DNA of 64,000 nucleotides, from positions 25,319 through 89,318 of the forward strand of contig JAAVTG010000725.1 of the NCBI GenBank assembly GCA_011947345.1. Reading direction: 5' to 3'. A model generated the notes under the pieces. It worked only from the letters and a program-made list of their open reading frames with translations, was not told where the DNA came from and made no database searches. The first letter of the stretch is position 1; every line of letters begins with the position of its first letter. This DNA is from Phytophthora quininea. Its lineage: Eukaryota > Oomycota > Peronosporomycetes > Peronosporales > Peronosporaceae. The position numbers were made by a program, and so were the translations under genes. Positions 12,532 to 21,528 of the stretch are shown here, one piece after another.

Positions 12532-13114
12532 TTTCTCCCTTGTTTCCGCTTGGCCAAGTCTTGAACAAGGATGTCTTTGCGAAATGAGTTGTTGTTGCAT
12601 GCTTGGTCATTCTGGACTGCTCGCGTGTCCGTCGCACTATCAAGAAAAGTAGGCAATGGAAAAATAGTTGACGATTGAACACTGCTTCATGTTTTTCTTT
12701 GGAGTCCTGTACAAGGTGGTTGCATACCCACTCGAAGCAAAGTCGGTAGTCGAGGCTAGTGGTCTTGAGCGTCTTGAACGGGATCAAGCTGGTCGAACAG
12801 TAAAAAGTCAAGTGTGAGCTGTTGCTCATATCTTTACGCGATTCCGGACTTGCAGATCGGAGCAAGTGAACGTTTTTCATAGCGAACGATTTAGTTTTTA
12901 TTGCGGCTATTGGTGTTGCTAGTGGTGACGGCGCATGTGTGGGTTGTTCATCCCGTGAAGGTCGTGAGGACTGGAGGTTTTCCCCACGATAGTGGAGTTT
13001 GTCCTTCAGAGGTTTATCCAACACAATCGATTTCGCAAGTGTTTTGAATCAAAACTTTTGATAAATCGCGCGCGAAATAGTTTATATTTTCCATACAAAC
13101 ATCAAGTAATTGCC

Positions 13115-15112
13115 ATGGAGAGCACGTCGCCGACGTCCAAGCGGTCGCCGTCTGGCGGCGCGTCTTCGCCCTCCAGCAAGAAGCGGCGGCTGTCTGCTTC
13201 TCCTCAAGACGGAGCTGTACGTGACGGTACGCTCCGCATCGTGGCGGAGATGCTGCGAGCCGAGAACAAGACGCTGCAAGGCGAGCGGGAGGCGCTCGAG
13301 AAGGACAAGCAGACGCTGCAGAAGCGACTGGAGAAGAGCCAAGAGAGCTTGAGGACCCTCGAGGACGACGTGGCGCGCGTGTACAAGCAGAAGCAGACGG
13401 AGGTGGACGCTCAGAGACGCTCGTTCAAGCAGGAGAAGCTCCAGTTGCTGCAACAAGTGCAACTTTTAGAGTCTCAGCAGCGTCCAGGAGGACAATTGAA
13501 GGACAATTTCATGTCCAAGGAGACGACCAAAGAGATGGATAAGTTTCTCAAAAGCTGCGAGCAGTGGCAGGGCAGACTGACGACGTTAAGTGGCCACTTG
13601 CAGACCCAAGCGGCCAAATTGGAGACCCAAGAGGTGGGGAGCATAGTGAGGGACCTGGTGACGAGCGTAGAGATGCAGACGATGCACAGGGAGCTGGAGA
13701 CGAAGGAGCAGCTGCTGCAGTGGGCCAAGTGGATGCAGGAGGAGACGGAGATGTGTCTCAAGGACTGGACCCGCAGTCGCCAGGAGACGGAGGTGTTTGA
13801 GGCCATGGAGAGGCAACTGACGGACGACCGCGTGGTGGAGCTGGAGACGCAGCTAGCGCAGAAGCGCACGATCGAGCGCGAGAAGGAGATGGAGCTGTCG
13901 TCCTTGAGGGCCGATCAGGACGAACTGCTGCGGTCCACCCATGCTGTGCCTAAGGAGGAGTGGGAAGCGCTCGTAAAAGAGAAAGAAGCGATGGCTGTAG
14001 AACTAGAGAAGCTGAAAGAGGAGAGGAAACAGCAGGACGAACAACTTGAGCGCGTGACGGAAGATCGAGAGAGTTTGAAGCAGCAGACGCAGAGTCTGGT
14101 GGAGGAGAGACACAAACTGCGTGAGCAACAGGAGACGCGTGAGTTCGAAGCGACCGCGCTGAGTGTAGAAACAGAGAAGGAGATGACAAAGCTGCAGGAG
14201 CAGCTGCAGACGGCAAAGAAGAGAGACGCACAGATGTTGGCGCTGCTAAAGACTGCGGAGAAAGAGACTGAGAAGCACAGACGTAGAAAGGAGGAGCTCA
14301 AGATCCTATACGCCAAGTTCAGCTCCACGATGGATGACGTAGCAGAGAAGACGATGAAAATCGAGGAGTTAGAACAGGAGATCGACGAGCTGAAGAGCAA
14401 TTTGCAGACGCAAAAGCAGCAGTTCGAAGAAGCGCTAAAGGAGGTCGAGACGAAGGCTGAGGACGTTCAAGCCAAGAAAGAACAGCTCGAACTACAGCTT
14501 GCCCAACTGCATCACGACCAATCGGATCTGTTGGCGGCTAACAGTCAACTGAATGAGGTGAAGAAGCAAGTTGCTGAGCTTAGTGGCCGTGAAGCTCGCC
14601 AGAAAAAGTTGACGAGCAGTATGCAGGCAGAAATCGCTGGATTAAAGGCACAGAACGAGGCACTGCAGCGCCGTAAACTCCGTCGCGAACAGCAAAGCGT
14701 TGGGCAGGAGTCTGTCGAGGGCGATAAGCAGAACGTTCATGGCGGCGATGCCACCAAGGAGGCACTGCAGCTTTTCATTAGACGCTACCAGGCTGCTGCC
14801 GAAGAAAAGTGCAGTCTGCTGCTCCAGAAAGTAGGGGAGCTAGAGGAACACAAGACGTCGACGCAGAAGCAGGCGCGCAAGTCGTGCGATCTGTTGCGCA
14901 AATGCACGCAAACCAACTCCTGCGACGACTCGCTGCGCGCTCTCTACTGGACGTCATGGCGACCTTGGAAGCGCTACCGTGATCCAGGTTTGAAGTGGCC
15001 TACTGACCTCCACATCGCAGTGCAGACAGTGATATTTATCCTCAATCAGTGCAGCATTCCACCATGGCCGCCATTGTATTCTCGTAGGCGTGGCGAGCCC
15101 TGCCTGATGTAA
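13115..15112 (+). CDS. Long coiled-coil protein with basic, Ser-rich N-terminus
   Basis: The start MESTSPTSKRSPSG follows CATCAAGTAATTGCC. The first 35 residues are Ser/Lys/Arg rich with a possible nuclear signal (SSKKRRLS). From about residue 45 to 600 the protein is almost pure Glu/Lys/Gln/Leu heptad repeat, i.e. a continuous coiled coil, with a break around residues 120-170. The C-terminal 70 residues in this frame (rich in Trp/Pro/Arg) look unlike the rest. One added base near 14944 instead gives a short coiled-coil-like end stopping at 14982, which I think is the real C-terminus. The general pattern is that of Bre1-like or structural coiled-coil proteins, but nothing diagnostic (no RING) is seen, so function is unassigned. 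Confidence 0.65.
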   Translation: MESTSPTSKRSPSGGASSPSSKKRRLSASPQDGAVRDGTLRIVAEMLRAENKTLQGEREALEKDKQTLQKRLEKSQESLRTLEDDVARVYKQKQTEVDAQRRSFKQEKLQLLQQVQLLESQQRPGGQLKDNFMSKETTKEMDKFLKSCEQWQGRLTTLSGHLQTQAAKLETQEVGSIVRDLVTSVEMQTMHRELETKEQLLQWAKWMQEETEMCLKDWTRSRQETEVFEAMERQLTDDRVVELETQLAQKRTIEREKEMELSSLRADQDELLRSTHAVPKEEWEALVKEKEAMAVELEKLKEERKQQDEQLERVTEDRESLKQQTQSLVEERHKLREQQETREFEATALSVETEKEMTKLQEQLQTAKKRDAQMLALLKTAEKETEKHRRRKEELKILYAKFSSTMDDVAEKTMKIEELEQEIDELKSNLQTQKQQFEEALKEVETKAEDVQAKKEQLELQLAQLHHDQSDLLAANSQLNEVKKQVAELSGREARQKKLTSSMQAEIAGLKAQNEALQRRKLRREQQSVGQESVEGDKQNVHGGDATKEALQLFIRRYQAAAEEKCSLLLQKVGELEEHKTSTQKQARKSCDLLRKCTQTNSCDDSLRALYWTSWRPWKRYRDPGLKWPTDLHIAVQTVIFILNQCSIPPWPPLYSRRRGEPCLM

Positions 15113-15166
15113 CAGTTTTGAAGCAAATGAAAGTATGAGTCAGTGCTTTGTCTGGGACCAGACTAC

Positions 15167-16240
15167 ATGTCGAAAGAACTACTGACGACGAAGGAAATGG
15201 CTCGTGGGGCTTCTAGTGCTGACTGTGCTGTGCTCAGAGACAAAGTGGAGCTGCCAGATGACATTGCAGAGCTCTGTGCTTTCCTTGGTGATGAAGGAGT
15301 GCAAGAAGAGGAGTTGGCCGACATCGGGGTCTCCACGCCAGTCCAAGGAGCTTTGCAACGCAAGAAGAAACACATCCAGCGTCTGAAAGGAGAGACCCGA
15401 GCCTTGAAGCACGATCTCAAACGGAGCCGTCAAGTTGGACGCGAGTTGGAGAGCGACCTCGCGCGTTTGCAGCGCCAGCGACGCAGAGAGCGCGCACACT
15501 CACCGAGTTCTTGGCGACCTCCATGTGCAAAAGCGCAAAGCTGCCAACACGCAGCAAACGTACGAACGCTTTCAGTTGGAAATGACTCGACTGAAATCCG
15601 ACTGCGTAAAGAGCAGCATGTTCATGAGCGCGATGAGGTATCTGCAGTTGTAGAAAGGCTGGTAGGGTCTGTAGAGCTGTCCGTAGCCTCGGAAGTCGCT
15701 GCTCAGCGCATGCAACAAGAGTTGACGCGGTCGCGATGCAAGCGGGAAGAGTTGCAGAGGCAGCATCGCTGCTTGGGGATGAGGTACCACGACTCGAAGT
15801 TACAGTCCGTCGCTAACCAGCAGCGTTTGAAGACGCAGCTCCACGACTGTCAGCAGCAGCTTCGCCATCAAGTCACGACCGCCACGCAGCAGCAGCACGA
15901 GCTCACTTGCAAGACGCTCTGCCTGGAGCGCATGAGTCTCGCCAGTATTGCGCTGCTGAACGAGCTTGGCACTAAAATCGACCAGATCCGCCAGCTCGAA
16001 GCCGAGCGCGACCAGTGGCATTAACAAGCGCGCCAACTTCAACACGATCGGGACGAGCAGCGCCGCCAGCAGAACCTGCTGCAGGCCGAGATCCTGCAGC
16101 TGCAGAGCCACCTCCGCGTCGCGCAGTTGGGCGAGCTCCACAGTCAGCAGCAGCTTCGGACCGCCCGCTTGGCTATTCAAAGCAGCCAACCTCCAGATGC
16201 TCGACAAACTGCACGGGTCAAGGCGGATGGAGATAAATAG
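15167..16240 (+). CDS. Second coiled-coil protein, broken by an in-frame TAA
   Basis: Starting at MSKELLTTKEMARG, an acidic segment (LPDDIAELCAFLGDEG) leads into coiled coil (QRKKKHIQRLKGETRALKHDL). Around 15490-15600 the coiled-coil reading moves to another frame (AANTQQTYERFQLEMTRLK) and then returns, so two compensating frame errors are likely. An in-frame TAA at 16022-16024 ends the main frame, yet 71 more codons in the same frame continue Gln/Leu-rich coiled coil (e.g. NLLQAEILQLQSHLR) to a TAG at 16238-16240. The codon is one substitution from CAA (Gln), which would fit the sequence. It may be a nonsense allele or a base error; stop readthrough is less likely. Function unknown. The preceding gene ends 54 bases upstream and could be related. 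Confidence 0.5.
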
Positions 16241-16256
16241 GAGGCTATTTATTTCG

Positions 16257-16739
16257 TCAAAAAGGCTGCGGACTAGGAGCTGCTCTGGTCCTGCGGCGGC
16301 GAGTACCGACAGGGTCTTGTACGGGCGTAAATCTCGTGCTCGGGGGCGACCAGAAGCCTGCGAGCGGGCAGAAGGCCTGCTGTCTCTGCAGTCTCGGGTG
16401 CGCTCTCGGACACGCTCTCCAGTCGAGTGTGTTTTGCTCCTGTTCCTGTTCCTGCTCCTGCTCCGAGCTCTCTGTGGACGAAGTGGAGGACGCAGAGCGA
16501 TGACATGCTCGTCGGAAGTGTCTGTGTCTGTGTCCGACTTCTTCTGTCCCCATGCGCTCGATGCGCTTCCGCCACGACTGCAGCAGGCACGGCAGCGGCA
16601 CGGCGTTCTCCTGCGAACTTGACTCGGAGACGCCGAACTTGCTGTCGAGGCAGCGCGCCCGCATGCGCGCTCGGAACTGCTGCACGCGCTGGCACATAGG
16701 ACTGTTACTGTCGGACGGAGACTCGACGGGGCCAGGCAT
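16257..16739 (-). CDS. Small basic, Ser/Glu-Gln-rich protein of unknown function
   Basis: A frame starting MPGPVESPSDSN gives about 160 residues: an N-terminal basic part (QQFRARMRARCLDSKFG, SWRKRIERMG), a Ser-rich run followed by alternating Glu-Gln, then a Pro/Arg-rich tail ending 16 bases from the convergent coiled-coil gene. Other frames through the middle also stay open and look Arg/Ser-rich, and the G4 run near 16548 may hide a frame error, so the C-terminal half is uncertain. I do not recognise it. Confidence 0.35.
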   Translation of the reverse strand: MPGPVESPSDSNSPMCQRVQQFRARMRARCLDSKFGVSESSSQENAVPLPCLLQSWRKRIERMGTEEVGHRHRHFRRACHRSASSTSSTESSEQEQEQEQEQNTLDWRACPRAHPRLQRQQAFCPLAGFWSPPSTRFTPVQDPVGTRRRRTRAAPSPQPF

Positions 16740-17268
16740 CTTGCGAAGTGTGCGAAGTGGTTCTGCTGGTCCGTGCTCGGGTTCGATAATGGAGCGGACT
16801 GGGAAGAGTTGTTGACGCGGGAATGATGGTAAACGCGAACCTGTGATAAATGATACATGGACGCGGCTATGGCTATGTATATCAAGTGTGACAGGAATCC
16901 GGAACACAACGCCGCGACTTGGCTTGACTCTATTATAGCGGGCCATGCTGGTTGACTTGACCTCGAGGACGACGACGTTGGTCCGACAGTTTGTGAACAG
17001 CAGCAAAGAGTTCTATGCCTTAAGTTACGGCTGAGAATGATCATGCTCGCGGTTTGAGTCCGTTGTGGCCATGTTGACGAAGCTCGTCGGCTGTTTCAAA
17101 CTGGTGGTGGTCGTCATCAATCTCGGAGCATGATTGATGGCGCCACACTTTTTTTTCCTTTGCTGCTCGACTGCAACCAGTTGCAGGTGCTGCTGGCCAG
17201 GTCTTGCCGAGGAATGTTGGGCCGATCGAGCACTTGCTCGATGCGCTGACCGACCAAGAAATAGGAAA

Positions 17269-17472
17269 TCAGAATTTTGGGGTAAAAAGTTGAGCGAGTT
17301 TGTCCACAGGAGCTGCCGCTGCTTCACACATTCCGAGCAGCAAGACAGCAACTATTTCGAGAGTTATTTGGCCACGGAGCACATGATGTCGCTGGCCTTC
17401 TTCAGGCTTCAACCCAGTGGACGTTGGCGTGGGTCCAACATAGCGAACCATCGGTTTGGCCACGAAGGTCAT
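17269..17472 (-). CDS. Candidate small membrane protein, 67 aa
   Basis: The small open frame starts MTFVAKPMVRYVG and contains Pro/Thr-rich GPTPTSTGLKPEEG followed by a single hydrophobic segment (ITLEIVAVLLLGMCEAAAA) and an ordinary stop. Its composition looks coding and resembles small organelle inner-membrane subunits, but I cannot name it. It is the only plausible gene in 16740-17914; the rest of that stretch shows nothing I can support. Confidence 0.35.
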   Translation of the reverse strand: MTFVAKPMVRYVGPTPTSTGLKPEEGQRHHVLRGQITLEIVAVLLLGMCEAAAAPVDKLAQLFTPKF

Positions 17473-17914
17473 TAGGTTAAGCAAATCGTCTCCTTGACGC
17501 GGTGATTAGTGGCGCTTCCAGAGCACAGTGCCATCATCCTGTAAACGAGCACTGCGCTTTCCCCTTCATTCCCAAACTTGCTACGCGGACAGCACACACC
17601 TCGATCTCAGCTCTCAAGTAGAGCACGTAGCCAGTGGGGAAAATGGACGCACCAAGATCGACCTAGCCAACTCGACGCGACGACACATGCGACTTCATGC
17701 GGGAGACAAGCTTTGTCACTACTCGCCTCACTGCGGAGGCGAACCACCAGCCAGCCTCCACCGCCGATCTCGCTTGCTCCATCCTGCTTACGGTGTTCGT
17801 CGATGACGCCGTCAGCACATACTCTCTCCAAGTCACTCGAGTTTTAGTCAAAAACCAAGGCGATCGATTGTCACTTCGGAATTTTCAAGAAGCGCCAAGA
17901 AGCTGCGTCAAGTC

Positions 17915-19562
17915 ATGACCGACGGCCCCTTGTCCGCTGTGCTGCAGCAGCTGCAGCTGGAGCAAGTGGTCAAGTCGCTCTTCGGCCGCAGCCACCAGCC
18001 CGTGCGGTTCCGCCTCACGCCGTCCGACCTGCTCGTCGAGAGCGCCGCGACGTCGTCGCTGAGCCTCCAGCTGCCCTGGTCCTCCGTACTGGGCGCCCAC
18101 CTGCTCACCGCCGACGGCGTGCACTTGGAAGCGGACGCGACTGCCTCAGTACCAGGCGATGGCAACTTCCTATTGGGCGTCTTTGCGTGCCCCAGCAAGA
18201 GCCACAAGCCCAAGACGCTGCGCAACCGTCGACTAAGCGAGTTCTTCTTCAAGTTCAGTGGGCAGCAGATGCAGCAGGTTCTGCAATTGCAAAGAGCCAT
18301 CAACTTTGTAGCAGACCCGAGGCAGCAGCAGCAAGTCCAGCAGCTGACGAGTCTGGACGAGCTGCAAGTGGTGGATACTAGAAAAAGGAAGTTCCTGGTG
18401 CTGGTGAACCCCGTGAGTGGCCAAGGCAAGGCCACGCAGATCTACGAGAACAAAGTGGCACCCATCTTAAAGTTCGCCAATGTGGAGACGGAGGTGAAGA
18501 TGATGGAGAGGCAGAACCACGCCATGGAGGTGGTGCAGGAGCTGCCCCTTGGCGTCTACGACTGCGTGGTGGCAGTCGGTGGAGACGGCAGTCTCTACGA
18601 AAGTAAGTTGTGCCAGGAGGATGGTATTTCGTGCAAAGAATTAATATTTTGTTGTTGCTTGCAGTCGTTCAGGGACTGATGAAGCGGCCGGACTGGAACG
18701 CGGCGATTCGGCAGCCGATCGGCATCATCCCGGGAGGCTCCGGTAACGGTTTGGCCCACTCGATCGCTCACCAGAGCGAGGAGAAGGGCAAGCCCATCAA
18801 TGCTGCGTTCATTCTCGCCAAAGGTCTTCCGCACGACTTGGACATTACTTCAGTCCGCAATGGGAAGGAGACGACGTACTCTTTCTTGTCGCTGGAGTGG
18901 GCGTCCATTGCGGACGTCGATATCGGATCTGAGAAGCTGCGTGCTCTCGGTGGAATGCGCTTCACGGTGACGTTTGTGAATCAATTGCTGTTCCAAAGAC
19001 CAGAGTATCCTGGTAAGGTTTGGTATCTCGAGGAGACGGAGGAGGACGTGCCTCGCTACTTTGAGCAGCACAATGAGAAGGAAACAGAGCTGCCAAAGAT
19101 GGATCTGTTTGATGGAGAAGGTCAAGGCCCACTGGAGATGGCAGAACCATCTAGTGAAGGAGATAAAGCAGACGCGCAGGGTGCTAACGGTAAGTGGAAG
19201 GAGCTGGGCGGTCATTTCCGCATCGTCTGGGTGATGAACGTCTCGCACGCGGCTTCCGACGCCCACATGGCACCCGGCGCAGAGTTTGACGACGGATACA
19301 ACTACATTACCTTCATGGACGGATCTCACCCGCGTAAGGACTTACTGGCCATGCTGTTGGCCATCGAGACGGGCGAGCATGTCGCCAAAAGGGCGTGCAG
19401 CAAGTGCGCACGAGGGCTTTCAAGATTATGCCCGAGCGGCCGGACGACCTCATGTGTGTGGACGGAGAAGTGGTGGAAGGCCCGTACTTGGAGGCGCAAG
19501 TGCATCGTGGACTAGCGCGGATCATGGCAGTGCCGCGCTGGGAAAGCAAGAACCAGAGCTGA
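17915..19562 (+). CDS. Sphingosine/ceramide/diacylglycerol kinase family protein (paralogue A)
   Basis: Exon 1 (17915-18602) and exon 2 (from 18665) flank a 62-base GTAAGT...GCAG intron. After an N-terminal pleckstrin-like region of about 130 residues comes the DAGK catalytic domain with all expected loops: VLVNPVSGQGKA, VAVGGDGSLYE and GIIPGGSGNGLAHS. These bind ATP and support phosphoryl transfer to a lipid hydroxyl, so this copy should be active. A long acidic insertion lies at about 19030-19190 before the C-terminal half. The frame changes at 19387 (AAAAGGG); one added base gives an ending (AFKIMPERPDDLMCVDGE...) matched by paralogue B, so the annotated stop is the one in that restored frame. 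Lipid substrate is not decidable from sequence. Confidence 0.85.
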
Positions 19563-19664
19563 GTCGCTGACGTTTGCATTCGTTCCTTGAAAACACTGTC
19601 GTAACGGCTTCGTATTGATAGTTGCCGTACGTTCTCGCATTGGGTGTTGTGGGTCTCAGCAGCT

Positions 19665-20984
19665 ATGGGCAACGTAGGGAGCCAAGTGCCTGTGCCGGAC
19701 GAGCGGATGAAGGAGATGATAGCGCAGCTCAAACGTACGTTATGGTCTCTTGCTTGGCTACAACGACTGTGCTAACTCTTGAGTGCAGTCACTCCCCAGG
19801 ATATCAAAGTGCTCCACGGTCGATTTTCTCGCTGCGATAGAGAGGTAGAAGACAATCGCCCTGCACCACTAAAGGATATTCGATACTGAGCTGTTCTTTC
19901 TTGCTGAAATGTATAGTAAGACGTCGCGAAAATGACCAACATCTTTGCTCGACTGAAATTGGTCTTGTCTTGAACAATCTTTTAGCAAGAGCGGTACAAT
20001 CGATCGAGGCGAGTTTTACGCCTCCATCGACGAGAAACATTCTGAGTTTGGCGATGCGATCTTCGCATTGATCGGTAAGCGCTACTGGCGATTGTTGACT
20101 GCCCAATCGTTGCCTACAATGGTTTCTTGTACATAACAGATGAAGACAATAGCGGAGTGCTCGACTTTAGCGAGTACGTCGAAGCCCTGGGCAAATTCTG
20201 TCTCCTAAGCAAAGAAGACATGCTGAAATGTATATCGCCATGATCCAACCCTCTCAAATTGAATCAAAACTAACCGCACTGTTTGCTAGTCTGCTTTAAT
20301 GTTTTCGACGACGACAAGAACGGCACGATCGAAGGGGAGGAGCTGACGCATCTGATGGAGATCCTGCACGAAGAACAGACCAGCAACATGAAGACAGCTC
20401 TCAAGACCTTCGACTTTAACGGCGACGGCAAGATCGACTTTGAGGAGTTCAAACAGCTTAACGCCCAGTTCCCGAGTTTGTTATATCCTGCGTTTCGTAT
20501 CCAGCAAAACATGCGCATTTTCACGCTAGGAGAAAAGTGGTGGAACCGCAAAATCGACGAGTTGGTGATGCACAGGAACGACAAACTGGCGCAGCAATCG
20601 GCGCTGGAGAATGTCGAGGACATGACCGACGAAGCGCTGAAGGCTAAGAAGGCAGAGATCGAGCGCGTGGCCATGACGAAGCGGCAAGAGCAGGCGGTTC
20701 GCATCCGCATGGGGTGCATGTACTACACGTGCTGTCCATGTCGACGTAGGCTCTACATCATCGACGACGAAATGGCTGAGGACGACGACGATGAAGACGA
20801 TTCGGATGATGAACGAGCTCGACGCAAACAGGCAGCAGCAGGTTCACCGAAGAAGCGTAACGGTAAGAAGCAGAACATTGTTCCTGTCGGTCCTCGGAAA
20901 CCTCTCAGTCAAGAGGAGCGACTGGAACGAGCTCGCAAGCGGCGACTGCGGGACATGCAGGACCGACCGACACGAAAAGACTAA
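19665..20984 (+). CDS. N-myristoylatable EF-hand calcium sensor with acidic/basic C-terminus, five exons
   Basis: Exons are 19665-19734, 19789-about 19844, 19986-20074, 20140-20229 and 20290-20984, with introns of 54-141 bases; the exact 3' edge of exon 2 is uncertain by one base. MGNVGSQ is a good N-myristoylation start. EF-hand loops: an N-terminal loop split by intron 2 (SGTIDRGEF), DEDNSGVLDFSE, DDDKNGTIEGEE and DFNGDGKIDFEE, so at least three are canonical. The four-hand core resembles calcineurin-B or CIB-type sensors. Beyond it are about 170 residues unique to this protein: a CCPCRRR cluster, a Glu/Asp run and a Lys/Arg-rich tail. Membrane-anchored calcium signalling is inferred. Confidence 0.8.
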
Positions 20985-21528
20985 GAGGAAGTCTGCAATG
21001 TCAACAGCACGACAAAGACACTGGCGACCTTGTTCTAGCAGGCTTTGCATTAGTCGTTGCCAGATTAAACGTGTTGCTAGCTATCAGTGCACAACTTTCA
21101 TGTCAGGGCAACTGGCGTACAGTTTGGCCACGTGCAGAAACCTCCGACATTGAGGCAGATGGACGTCCATCTTCCTAATTCATGGTCGGCTTGCAGCTCT
21201 TTGCGTCCTTGCAAAGCTCCAACAACGACAACAAGCCCCAGATCGGCGCTTCGAGCGTCGATGGCTGTTGCTCTCTAAACCAAGTTATCAAAACTGTGTG
21301 TTCAAAGTGTCGGTGATCCGACGGTTCGCCTCCTGTTCGGTGGTGCTCGCACATGGCAAGATGACGACGCCACGACCGTCGTCATGTTCAAGTCGCTGCT
21401 TCGAGGCACCTGCGTTTCTGGGCAGAAGAGATGCCTCTCTACCAGGTGCTCATTCTCCAGAGCCTTCATTTCTGAATTAGCGTCGAGGGCGTACGTTTCG
21501 GCGGTTGTTGTTGTCGCCGAAAGTCCGG
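20985..21528. other. Intergenic region, no gene seen
   Basis: About 540 bases between the EF-hand gene and the antiporter. Only short open frames without protein-like composition are present. Confidence 0.4.

Noticed and set aside
15800..17044. A 414-codon minus-strand frame opposite the second coiled-coil gene
   Set aside because: Most of it is antisense to heptad-repeat coding; composition is typical of a shadow frame of Gln/Leu-rich sequence.
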